The position numbers and the translations under genes are program-made. From Candidatus Poribacteria bacterium (GTDB lineage Bacteria > Poribacteria > WGA-4E > WGA-3G), in assembly GCA_022822085.1 (NCBI GenBank), contig JAJECK010000143.1, positions 1 to 32,918 of the forward strand: a stretch of 32,918 nt of DNA. The letters run 5' to 3'. The notes under the pieces are model-generated. The model was given only the letters and a program-made list of their open reading frames with translations, ran no database searches and was not told where the DNA came from. Shown here piece after piece: positions 7,254 through 15,501 of the stretch (its first letter is position 1; every line of letters begins with the position of its first letter).

Positions 7254-9539
7254 TTAGTAACCGAGCCAAGGTGCTATTTCATCCCAAGCGAGTTCAAGAA
7301 TGTTTTTCGTCCGTTTTTGGATAATCTCCTTTGTCCACTCAGTTACGTTGGCAATAGAATCCAGCATATCAAGTCGTCCTTGGTCTTTGAGTAAATCTAT
7401 GGTTTGCTTTCTGAAGGTTAGGCCTTCATTCTTGGCTTGTTCAATTTGACTGTCTCTATCATCCTCAGTTTTTGCTACTAAGGCTCGGTAAAATAATATT
7501 TTCTTATTCCAAGGGGCGTTACCAACACTAGAATTTTCCTTTTGTGGAAGCAGAATGATGTTTCCGATCATATGACAAGTACGCGACATCTGATAGATTC
7601 CCGAGTCCCAACCGCCAGAGCTTGAAACCGGGGCAACATGTTCAACAGTTGCATATTTGTCATCTAACCACTTACTATAGTTAAGAAATGTTAATTGGTC
7701 ACTAGGTATCACATTTTCACGTTTAAGAAGACCAGGATTCTCCCCATCCTGCAAAGCGTTATGGGAAGCCGCAAAAAGCAAGAACCGGCACAAAGGTCGA
7801 GAGCGTTCAGCTAAAGGCACTTCCCACACTCGCGAAACCCAAGTTTCCTTGCTTTCCACTCTAATACGTGAAGCAGCCAAATAATTTTGTAATATTCCCA
7901 CAAGTTCTTCCAAACTGAGAAGCGCATTTGAATCATTTAATTCTGCACAGAGCGTTCCCATCGTTTTTCTAAAGTCGGAATCAATTCCACTAGTACTGCC
8001 AGTAATTGAGCGTCTTAAAACAAGAAAAGCAGTTAGTGCTTTAACGGCATCTACGAAGGTATCCTCGACTTTATCTTGCCTATATTGTTCCCAATATCTT
8101 GCTATTATTGGAAGTGCCAAACTTGTTCTCATCTCAGATATGAAAGTGCAACAGAGTTTAAGCCAATTGCTATTATCGTTGTGATGAATGCTGTCAAGAG
8201 TTCGGATCGAATCACGGTTCCAATAAGTTTGTCGAAATTCTGCAATATCCGCTAACGATTGAACCATTTGATGTTTGTGGCTCGGATTCGTAATTTCTTC
8301 AAATTTTGTTCGCAAATAAGCACGCTGAGAAGCAAGGTTCAGAGGCAACTTATGTCCTTCAAGATATAAAGCAAATGTGACAAGTAAATCTTTAGTTTCC
8401 TTCTGTCGTTTATCGGTATCAGGATAAATCTGATTTAAATTTTCTTCAAGTCTTTCAAACTGTCTGGCACTTTCAGTTCCACTAAAACTCATATTTCCGT
8501 TTTCCCGTTCAAAACTCATCACACGAGGTTTGAAAGTTTCAATAGCCGTCAAAGGTTCACCAGTTGTATTGAGAGAATCAAATATATCAAAGGCTGCATC
8601 TTCATCGTCCGTCTCTACACGTGTTAAAATAACTGATTTCAACACGTAGTGAGAAAATAATATAATTCGGATAAGTCCGCTTGATTCTGGGTTGTTAGCA
8701 ATATCACTAATGGCACGGTTTATTGTTGATTGGCCAGACAGCGTATCAAGTTTTCCAAACAGATTGCGTAATCCTGTCTTCTGAAAATCCTTGTGACTAA
8801 TTTGATTGTGCTCAAGCTCACTTTTATCTTCAGTTTCTTGAATATCATCCCCCTTATATATGCCTAGATTAACTTGATTTTTTATGTATTCATAGTTCTG
8901 AAAAAAACGATGTATGTCAGCTTCTTCTGTTTGAACGGGCGTGAAAGCTGAAGTGTCTTGTAAATAGTATTTGCTAAAATCACTCAAGAATTTAGCGATT
9001 CCAGAACGATATTCTGCCTCGGAGTAACTAAACGCACGGTTATCCTCAGGAAAACGAACTACACGAGGGAATCCTGCTGTTTGACCTCGACTGTGGAGTT
9101 GACCTATGACACAGTTATATAATCTTTCTAGAATAAACTCAACTTCCTTTTTTATCCAGCTAATCGTAGATTCTTGAAGACTGCTAGTGTCGTCTTCTCG
9201 TATGGACAATTCTTCAATTAATACACAGCAAAGAAGGATTAATGTTGTTAATCTCTGTTGTCCATCAACTACAGAAAGTGAAGTTCCATCAAACGATGGT
9301 TCCGATCTTTCCGACACTAGGATTATCGTCCCAAGGAATGTATACGATTCTCTGCTAGGATTGGTAAGATAGTAGAATCCATTTAAGCAATCTTCTAGAA
9401 GTCGTTTAATATTTTCTTTATTCCAATCATAAGTTCTTTGGTATTCAGGGATACGAAAACCGACGTTTCCGTTATGGCAATTCATTGTGTTCTCAAAATT
9501 ATCAGCAATTGCGTCAAAAATATCTGAGTCTAATGGCAT
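7254..9539 (-). CDS. sspE: SspE-like effector: DUF262 NTPase plus DUF1524 HNH nuclease
   Basis: 761 residues. The N-terminal DUF262 part has FRIPEYQRTYDWN (residues 28-40) and VVDGQQRLTTLILL with DGQQR at 92-96. The C-terminal DUF1524 part has the HNH motif VEHVAP (His634), HMIGNIILLP with Asn660, and NAPWNKK. The same domain order is found in GmrSD fused proteins and in SspE of the SspABCD-SspE system. There the DGQQR motif supports NTP hydrolysis stimulated by phosphorothioate DNA, and the HNH end damages invading DNA. Gene order next to sspB, sspC and sspD homologs favours SspE over a stand-alone type IV GmrSD enzyme. AAGGAG lies 8 nt before the start. Both motifs look intact. Confidence 0.8.
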   Translation of the reverse strand: MPLDSDIFDAIADNFENTMNCHNGNVGFRIPEYQRTYDWNKENIKRLLEDCLNGFYYLTNPSRESYTFLGTIILVSERSEPSFDGTSLSVVDGQQRLTTLILLCCVLIEELSIREDDTSSLQESTISWIKKEVEFILERLYNCVIGQLHSRGQTAGFPRVVRFPEDNRAFSYSEAEYRSGIAKFLSDFSKYYLQDTSAFTPVQTEEADIHRFFQNYEYIKNQVNLGIYKGDDIQETEDKSELEHNQISHKDFQKTGLRNLFGKLDTLSGQSTINRAISDIANNPESSGLIRIILFSHYVLKSVILTRVETDDEDAAFDIFDSLNTTGEPLTAIETFKPRVMSFERENGNMSFSGTESARQFERLEENLNQIYPDTDKRQKETKDLLVTFALYLEGHKLPLNLASQRAYLRTKFEEITNPSHKHQMVQSLADIAEFRQTYWNRDSIRTLDSIHHNDNSNWLKLCCTFISEMRTSLALPIIARYWEQYRQDKVEDTFVDAVKALTAFLVLRRSITGSTSGIDSDFRKTMGTLCAELNDSNALLSLEELVGILQNYLAASRIRVESKETWVSRVWEVPLAERSRPLCRFLLFAASHNALQDGENPGLLKRENVIPSDQLTFLNYSKWLDDKYATVEHVAPVSSSGGWDSGIYQMSRTCHMIGNIILLPQKENSSVGNAPWNKKILFYRALVAKTEDDRDSQIEQAKNEGLTFRKQTIDLLKDQGRLDMLDSIANVTEWTKEIIQKRTKNILELAWDEIAPWLGY

Positions 9540-9573
9540 ATAGAAATCTCCTTAAGATTCAATACAAAAAGAA

Positions 9574-10392
9574 TCACTTATGACAAACCAAACAAGGTTC
9601 CTCGTCATCCTCATCATCGTGAACATCGGTAAGAATTTCTATCAGTCGACGGTTTGGCTTTTCCTTTTTCTTGGATGCCTTCGCCTTTTCTGTGTTAGCC
9701 TTGATTTGTGCAATCCGTTCAGGATTCGCCAGTTCCTCAAGACTTTCACCCTGACTCCACGTGAACCGTTCCCCCGTATCCGAATTAAACTTCTCGTATT
9801 CTTTAGCAAGTTCAAAGAGGTCGGGGTGTTGTTCTAAGAGTCCTACCCATTCGGATTTACGTTGGAAGAAGCAGAAGTAGCACCCGGAACGTGTGCGCCA
9901 CTTGTAATAGTCGGGCAGACCGAGTCCGCTCTCCTCAAGGATTCGATAAACGTCCTCTTTGGTAATACCATCATCCTTGAATGGGTATTTGGGAATAATG
10001 TTTTGGAGGTTACTTGTTTTTAGCGGTTTGTAACCCACACGGTCTTCGTCAGCACGGATACCAATGTAGTGGAATGCTTTATCTTCGCCAACGTATTCTT
10101 CAAAAGGTTTTATTTTGAGTTTGATAGTACACCAACGGACTTGAGACGAAGGCAGTAAGCCACCGTGAAGTGTCAACCAGTGGTCAAAATCGCGTTCCAC
10201 GTTGAGGCGTGCAATCGGTTTACCGAGGAATGCCTCTAACCTGTCTAAAAAGTCGTACGTCTCTGGCAATTCCTTACCGGTATCTGTAAAGAAGTATTCC
10301 ATCTCTGGCACTCTGTCGCGCATATATACGGCAAGTGCTGAGCTGTCTTTTCCACCCGAGAGTCCGAGAAGATGACGTGTTTTATCTGCCAT
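9574..10392 (-). CDS. sspD: SspD/DndC-like PP-loop ATP pyrophosphatase (PAPS reductase family)
   Basis: 272 residues. The PP-loop SGGKDSS is at residues 12-18. RWCTIKLKIKP gives Cys88, and SGCYFCFFQRK gives Cys171 and Cys174. An extra CxxC (Cys267, Cys270) sits in the last six residues after an acidic stretch. DndC and SspD activate DNA with ATP for sulfur insertion and use cysteines, in DndC with an iron-sulfur cluster. Context with a DUF4007 gene and a large ATPase points to SspD rather than a CysH sulfate-assimilation enzyme. GGGGAG precedes the ATG by about 5 nt. sspE follows after 34 bp, and the small basic ORF ends 23 bp upstream. A diverged copy of this gene's tail is at 5511-5596. Confidence 0.8.
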   Translation of the reverse strand: MADKTRHLLGLSGGKDSSALAVYMRDRVPEMEYFFTDTGKELPETYDFLDRLEAFLGKPIARLNVERDFDHWLTLHGGLLPSSQVRWCTIKLKIKPFEEYVGEDKAFHYIGIRADEDRVGYKPLKTSNLQNIIPKYPFKDDGITKEDVYRILEESGLGLPDYYKWRTRSGCYFCFFQRKSEWVGLLEQHPDLFELAKEYEKFNSDTGERFTWSQGESLEELANPERIAQIKANTEKAKASKKKEKPNRRLIEILTDVHDDEDDEEPCLVCHK

Positions 10393-10415
10393 GTTGCTCC
10401 CCTAATATATGTTTT

Positions 10416-10571
10416 TTAACTGCTGCGTTGTTTTCTTTGAACGACAAGTTTACCTGCAAAGTATTTGCGTTTGGGCCCTACCCCTCGGACCCTTAACTTT
10501 TTTAAATCATATTCGGGTAAAAGTTCGTCTTGTCCTGCTGTTTTATCCTTTTTGACATTCTTCTTTTTCAT
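10416..10571 (-). CDS. Small basic protein upstream of sspD
   Basis: 51 residues with a Lys-rich start (MKKKNVKKDK), then DELLPEYDLKKLRVRG and a basic tail. The LLPEYD segment recalls small antitoxin-like proteins common in bacteria with many toxin-antitoxin loci, but the C-terminal part does not match them well and no toxin partner is adjacent. The ATG at 10571 is chosen because it sits 7 nt below a strong -10 box. An earlier ATG at 10607 would lie inside the promoter. There is no ribosome site, so translation would be leaderless. It is probably the first gene of the sspD-sspE transcript. Function unknown. Confidence 0.55.
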   Translation of the reverse strand: MKKKNVKKDKTAGQDELLPEYDLKKLRVRGVGPKRKYFAGKLVVQRKQRSS

Positions 10572-10578
10572 ACACTTT

Positions 10579-10607
10579 ATTATACCATAAGTACCAGAAA
10601 AAATCAA
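10579..10607 (-). promoter_or_regulatory. Promoter of the small ORF-sspD-sspE transcript
   Basis: The -35 TTGATT (10602-10607) and -10 TATAAT (10579-10584) are 17 bp apart on the minus strand. The expected transcription start nearly coincides with the ATG at 10571, implying a leaderless or near-leaderless mRNA. The sspB promoter has the same layout. Confidence 0.65.
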
Positions 10608-10613
10608 TGAAAG

Positions 10614-10643
10614 TTATTTTTCCGACTCTTGCATCAGTTTTCG
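10614..10643 (-). pseudogene. Remnant of an sspC C-terminus
   Basis: Ten codons encode RKLMQESEK followed by TAA. The intact sspC ends KKLMQEAEK followed by TAG. The two differ at six of 30 bases, mostly without changing amino acids. The remnant stops next to the left inverted repeat of the element at 10647-11003. It is either the tail of another sspC allele or a decayed target duplication of that element. Confidence 0.65.
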
Positions 10644-10646
10644 TGG

Positions 10647-11003
10647 ATTGTCTGAATCACGGATTGGCACTGATTTCACGGATTACGCGGATTTTGGGTT
10701 CCTGTGTGACAGCGTTTTGTTAGCTGTCGTGTGCCTGCACCTTCTAATACCATTTCTATATGATAGCATGATATTATTTCGTAGGTCGGGTAGAAGCGGT
10801 AGCGAAACCCGACTTCTTATAGCGTCATGTCGGGTTTCGTTCCTCAACCCGACCTACAATATATTATGATAATTCGTCAATTAGAAATGCTATAATATCT
10901 CTAATCACACAAGAAACATCACCACATTCAGATTGGGCTGGATGAGCGTTGTTTAAAATCTGCGCAATCTGTGTAATCTGTGAAAATCCGCGATTCAGAC
11001 AAT
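10647..11003. mobile_element. MITE-like element with ~49-bp imperfect inverted repeats
   Basis: Imperfect inverted repeats of about 49 bp lie at 10647-10695 and 10955-11003. Each begins at its outer end with ATTGTCTGAATC. The interior carries no gene but includes the palindrome at 10781-10857. Flanking it are the sspC remnant on one side and the intact sspC end on the other. No transposase is present. It splits the sspB-sspC and sspD-sspE transcripts and fills most of the 451 bp between sspC and the small ORF. Confidence 0.65.
10745..10857. repeat. REP-like palindromic repeat, copy 1
   Basis: The lead TAATACCATTTCTATATGA (10745-10763) is followed by a palindrome at 10781-10857 whose arms are GTAGGTCGGGT and ACCCGACCTAC, with inner arms GAAACCCGAC and GTCGGGTTTC. 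Related copies start at about 22444, 25611 and 32820. A hairpin could act as a transcription barrier after sspC. Confidence 0.75.
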
Positions 11004-11022
11004 TGGCAAAATCTTCACATCC

Positions 11023-14000
11023 CTATTTTTCCGCCTCCTGCATCAATTTTTTTGAGATCCGAGCTAAAACTGCCAGGCGAAGTTCCAGATTTTCATCTAA
11101 ATCATATTCCTTAAATACTTTGATAATTGCTTCTTCGATTTGTTCTGCTTGCTTTTCATCATTCAGTTTAACGACCCGTTCCTGTTCGTTTTCGTTAGGA
11201 GTTGTAATACCTATACGCATGGTTTCTGTATCAGATTGATCATGTTGTAGTTTTTCATAAGAAACTGCCTCAAAATGCCTAAATTTCCTTGCAAGTTGAG
11301 AAAGGTTTATCTCAAATTGTGCTGTGTCGGTGTCAATCCAGGAAGCAGGTGGTTTTTTAGCCAGAAATGTTGCAAGTGCCTCAATCCAACCTGTGAAATC
11401 ATGTCCTTCGTTGCATAGATTGATTAAAAAACCTTTGAGTTGCGTTTCAATTGTGATCGCTAATAACGGTTCTGCCCTTTTTGCCAATTCATTTCGAAGT
11501 TCATCTTTTGAGACTTCCAACATGAAGGCATCTGCAAGCATCCTTTCAAGTGAGTTGAGTAGTTTGCTGTATGCACCCCCTAATTCGGAAAGGACATTCT
11601 GTAATGTATTGAAAAAATTAGCAAGTGCCTTTGAATCTGCTGATTCTGTAGTAAATGCAGAAAAACCGAGTGCCTCAGGTATCTGCTTAAAGAGAAGTTC
11701 GTCTGGTTCGCTTGCTTTGTTCACTACTTCTCGTAGATTTTTTGCTTCAACACTCAATTCCTGTGTTTTTTGTGTATAGTTTGGGAGTTGTGCAATGAAT
11801 CGCATCAGCGGTGCAACGATTGTCAACAAATCGGCATCTTCTGAGTATATAGGTTGATTCAGCAAATCTAAAAAATGTGAAAACAACTCTGTACGTATAC
11901 CTGTTAACCGAAAACGTTTCAGTTCAAAGTTTTCAGGAGCTTTTAACAATCTTTCAAAGACAGGCATTGAGAGATCGGCAACAAAGGAACCGTTTTCGTA
12001 AAGTGCGATTTCAGTTCTGTAGTGGAGTATTACTGCACACAACAGAATTGGCAGTGGTCCCTTTCGTACCCCGAGCGGTGGTTGTGTAAGATGATTGTAT
12101 AGATTTTCAACTGGTTGTCTCGACTCTTCACATTTGTCAAGAAAAGTCTCAATTGCATTCCACGTGTGTTTTATTCTATTTTTATCATCTTCTTTTGGTG
12201 GGTGGAATCCCCAGACTCCTGATTCTTGGCGATGTATACCTGTATCCCATAAGAGAGAACGGTAGATACTCATTTCAGGTGGGTATCCGTTAATATCGAG
12301 ATTTTCCTTATCACCATTTTCAAGCATGGCTTGAATTAGTTTTTTACGTGCAGAGGTTGCAGCACCAGAGATTTTACGACGGTTGATTAGTTCATTTCGT
12401 ATAAACGGTGTTTCGTAGAACACCTCATCACATATTTTCGAGAGGTATTCGTTTCTTGTGCGTTCAGAGTCAATTTCTGTTTGTTTACCTTTATGATACC
12501 AGGGACATAGTTCCTTATTTTCAACTTTGAAAATTTCTGACAACCTATCGGAGACTTCACGTTCAACTTCTGTGAGTCGTTTTTCAAGTTCACGTCTTGC
12601 AACAGAATCACCGTCAAGTTCAGGTGTGTTTTCTGAAACCCAATGTAAATATGCAAGTTGTGTAACAGCATCACTAAGAAAACCGATGGAATGTGGTATT
12701 GCAATTAGCACTTCTTTGCGTTTTGCGATGTCACCGTTTGTGGCTTTTTCTATGAGTTGATTTGCCTCAAAGTCATTTGCTGGTAAAGCATATAGAATAA
12801 GTCCATCTGCATCCCCAATAGGTTCGTTGAGGTCTGCATCAAAGTTATCAAAATCGGTGTAACGAATGGTGAAATATCGTAGTGTGCCAGTTTGGTGTAG
12901 ATGTCGCCTTGCGACAAGTGGACGTGTTGGCATGTAGCGTGAAAGATCAGTCACAAGTGCTGCTCTTGTGTCAACATGTGTTTCAGCTTCACGTAATTTT
13001 TCCTCAATGTCAACGTTACTTCCTTCCCATATCACGTAAACATTGTTGTGTCTACGGAAAGTAACTATAGAACGAGTCTTTAATGTTGTTATCGCATTAA
13101 AAAAATCGTTTTCAAATTCCTTTTCTCCGTTGTCTAATGCGTAACGGAGCAATTCCTCTGATGCTTTCAGGTTAGGAACGGTATCACGGACGATTCCGAG
13201 TAAACCGATAGTTTTAATTAATTTGACAGTCAGTTCAGATGGATTTTGTATTTGCATTAATGCAGATTCAATTTCTACCCACTTTTTGCCGTTACTTGAC
13301 GTAAAAAGTTCATTCCCTTGTGTAGCATCAAGATAATCGTATAGATCAGCAATTGTGTACTTCGGAAGTCCGGAACCGTCATAATCTCGTTGCGTAAGGA
13401 AATCCTGTAATCCGTAGGGTTCACTGGAATTGAGAAAAGCAAATAGTGATCGTTCGTTCTGTGCGAATCGTTTGAAAAGAGGACCAATGAGCAGGGCAAC
13501 TGTAGGATGTAGCGGTAGACACTCTTGTAATAGGTGTGAGAATTCATTTTCATTAAGCCGTTGTGGAATTAAACCTAACTCGGTTGCAGTGCTTAGATTT
13601 TCTTTAGAGATTATATCAGAAGGTTTCTTAAGTGCTGCACCCACTAAACGTAGTACCTGTTCGGTGGGTTCTGTAAAAACCACATCTTCAAATCTACCTT
13701 GCACCTTTGTCCACTCTTCACGTTGGGATTGTGCTGTCCGCTGTGCATAAGCCTCAAAAGCTTGATGCAGAATAGTCATCATAAACAGCGGCGTTTGTTG
13801 GCTTCGATCTGCTAATTCAGCAAGACTTTGAAGGATAAACATATCCCCCTGTGACGGATGCTGCGCGGCAAACTCAAGAAATTTACCAAGTTCATCAATT
13901 ATGAGCAACAAACCGGATCCACCTGAATCACAAATCTGGTGAGTTGCTGCATCAAAAAGGTGTGTAACTTCAGTGGCAGATGGGAGAGCATCTTTATTTG

Positions 14001-14505
14001 CTGAGTCCAAGAGTTCGTTAATTTCTTGGCAAAGCAAATTAGGTGTATGTGAACCGTTAGAATTAGATAGGCCACGGTCTAATCCACGCAATAAAGCAGG
14101 TGCAAGTGGTGCACGTTCTCCAGTAATGAGTATAGGACAGAATCCAGAATGTGTGTCTTCACCATTTCCGTTTGTGTTTATGAAACGTTCATACAGTGAT
14201 GTATCACCACGTTCTAAGAGTTCTAATGCTTGTTGTGCTGTCGGTGATTCTGAATTTCCTAATAATTTTGCAACAAATAGGGCAAAGGCTGATTTTCCTG
14301 ACCCGTAGGGACCGGTAAGTGACCACGCTTTAGAGGTTGACCCATTCTCAAGCGTTGAAATTACACGCGACAACATTTCACGTGCTGTAGCAGTTAGAAC
14401 ATAACCGTCTATAGCATTTTCTCTATAAAAGTCTCGTTCAAGATGCACTGAACGACGAAAACGACCCTGGACATGAAATAAATCAGACAGTGGAACGTTA
14501 GCCAT
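11023..14505 (-). CDS. sspC: SspC-like large P-loop ATPase
   Basis: 1160 residues. Walker A GPYGSGKS is at residues 65-72 and Walker B LLLIIDELGKF near 199-209 (Asp204, Glu205). After the ATPase domain comes a long, mostly helical region with no motif that I recognise. Large ATPases encoded between DUF4007 and PP-loop proteins are the C component of SspBCD, thought to supply energy for DNA sulfur modification. The start overlaps the end of sspB by 8 bp, with GAAGAGG as ribosome site inside sspB, so the two are translationally coupled. The end is intact (KKLMQEAEK), and a variant of this tail recurs at 10614-10643. The call rests mainly on neighbours and ATPase motifs. A BREX-type ATPase is a less likely alternative. 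Confidence 0.7.
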   Translation of the reverse strand: MANVPLSDLFHVQGRFRRSVHLERDFYRENAIDGYVLTATAREMLSRVISTLENGSTSKAWSLTGPYGSGKSAFALFVAKLLGNSESPTAQQALELLERGDTSLYERFINTNGNGEDTHSGFCPILITGERAPLAPALLRGLDRGLSNSNGSHTPNLLCQEINELLDSANKDALPSATEVTHLFDAATHQICDSGGSGLLLIIDELGKFLEFAAQHPSQGDMFILQSLAELADRSQQTPLFMMTILHQAFEAYAQRTAQSQREEWTKVQGRFEDVVFTEPTEQVLRLVGAALKKPSDIISKENLSTATELGLIPQRLNENEFSHLLQECLPLHPTVALLIGPLFKRFAQNERSLFAFLNSSEPYGLQDFLTQRDYDGSGLPKYTIADLYDYLDATQGNELFTSSNGKKWVEIESALMQIQNPSELTVKLIKTIGLLGIVRDTVPNLKASEELLRYALDNGEKEFENDFFNAITTLKTRSIVTFRRHNNVYVIWEGSNVDIEEKLREAETHVDTRAALVTDLSRYMPTRPLVARRHLHQTGTLRYFTIRYTDFDNFDADLNEPIGDADGLILYALPANDFEANQLIEKATNGDIAKRKEVLIAIPHSIGFLSDAVTQLAYLHWVSENTPELDGDSVARRELEKRLTEVEREVSDRLSEIFKVENKELCPWYHKGKQTEIDSERTRNEYLSKICDEVFYETPFIRNELINRRKISGAATSARKKLIQAMLENGDKENLDINGYPPEMSIYRSLLWDTGIHRQESGVWGFHPPKEDDKNRIKHTWNAIETFLDKCEESRQPVENLYNHLTQPPLGVRKGPLPILLCAVILHYRTEIALYENGSFVADLSMPVFERLLKAPENFELKRFRLTGIRTELFSHFLDLLNQPIYSEDADLLTIVAPLMRFIAQLPNYTQKTQELSVEAKNLREVVNKASEPDELLFKQIPEALGFSAFTTESADSKALANFFNTLQNVLSELGGAYSKLLNSLERMLADAFMLEVSKDELRNELAKRAEPLLAITIETQLKGFLINLCNEGHDFTGWIEALATFLAKKPPASWIDTDTAQFEINLSQLARKFRHFEAVSYEKLQHDQSDTETMRIGITTPNENEQERVVKLNDEKQAEQIEEAIIKVFKEYDLDENLELRLAVLARISKKLMQEAEK

Positions 14506-15433
14506 AATACCTCTTCAATAGATGCATCGGATCTACGTCTCTATGTCTATAGACCTGTTTTAATTCTGCAGTTTCATCGTACCGCATAGCACCATCTGTC
14601 AGTCCTTCAAGTTTTTCAAGATAAGTAGTCAATGTATCTTCATCTAATCTGAAAATACGTCCGGGACTTAATGGAGCAGATAGAATATCTGTAAATGTGA
14701 GAGAATCCCGTTCAGTGAAACGATTAACCCAAAATGCAATAAGTGTTGCCGAGAAGACTTCAATTGGCAATGTTACCTTTTCTCCCCGCTGGAATTCATA
14801 TCCGTCATCATCATGCAATTCAGAAATAAGGTTGAGTTCAACGAGTGGACAATCGAAGGACTCTTCCATGACAGCAGTAGTTTGCCGTGAGTGGCAGTAG
14901 GTTCTGATAAAGCAATTTACATCGCGCTCAAGTGTATTATCGGAGGCAGGTCGCATAGATTCTTTGTTGTTTAATACCCAATCATACATCTGTTGTTTAA
15001 ATGTTTGCCGTAAAAATTGATTATTTTTAAGTATATTAAATGCCCAATACCAAGTAGTTGCTTGGTTCATATTTGTTGAGATTTTCCAGTGAATTAACCA
15101 TAGTGTAGCAGGATCATCAAGGTATGGGTCAAAACCATTTTCTTCAAAAATCACTTTACCCAATTCTGTTGGAACACAACGATGTCGTTGTGAATTATCA
15201 GTATATATTAGTCCTGCAACACTACACCAGTGACGTATTGAATTAACCATATTTTTACCAACCCCTAAAGTCACTGATGCATTCTCAGATGAGAAAACAT
15301 CAGGTTCTTTGGTAACTGCATCAAAACCTTTTTTCAACCAAGTATATCGGAATGGAAAGGTTTGGTGCCCAGAGAATGATGGGTTGATCAGATATGACGT
15401 AGATGAATGTTCTGCAAGAAGAAAATTTTCCAT
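14498..15433 (-). CDS. sspB: SspB-like DUF4007 protein
   Basis: 311 residues from the Met at 15433. DUF4007 features are FSGHQTFPFRYTWLKKG near the N-terminus, LGVGKNMVNSIRHW, and DDPATLWLIHW. SspB, a DUF4007 protein, is reported to act as a DNA nickase in single-strand phosphorothioation and to work with SspC and SspD. An upstream in-frame ATG at 15451 would add six residues but falls within the promoter, so it is rejected. With the start at 15433 the transcript is leaderless, since the -10 ends 6 nt before it. It heads the sspB-sspC operon and diverges from glnD. Confidence 0.75.
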   Translation of the reverse strand: MENFLLAEHSSTSYLINPSFSGHQTFPFRYTWLKKGFDAVTKEPDVFSSENASVTLGVGKNMVNSIRHWCSVAGLIYTDNSQRHRCVPTELGKVIFEENGFDPYLDDPATLWLIHWKISTNMNQATTWYWAFNILKNNQFLRQTFKQQMYDWVLNNKESMRPASDNTLERDVNCFIRTYCHSRQTTAVMEESFDCPLVELNLISELHDDDGYEFQRGEKVTLPIEVFSATLIAFWVNRFTERDSLTFTDILSAPLSPGRIFRLDEDTLTTYLEKLEGLTDGAMRYDETAELKQVYRHRDVDPMHLLKRYYG

Positions 15434-15439
15434 ACAAAA

Positions 15440-15468
15440 ATTATACCACAATCACCCCAAATTATCAA
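15440..15468 (-). promoter_or_regulatory. Promoter of sspB-sspC
   Basis: The -35 TTGATA (15463-15468) and -10 TATAAT (15440-15445) are 17 bp apart. The -10 ends 6 nt upstream of the sspB ATG at 15433, implying leaderless translation. The spacing and hexamers closely match the promoter at 10579-10607. Confidence 0.7.
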
Positions 15469-15501
15469 CACCCGATTTCCCTCAATTCCACATAAAATCA
15501 C

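Noticed and set aside
14498-15451. Longer start for the DUF4007 protein at 15451
   Set aside because: That ATG lies between the -35 and -10 boxes of the sspB promoter, so it would not be in the transcript.
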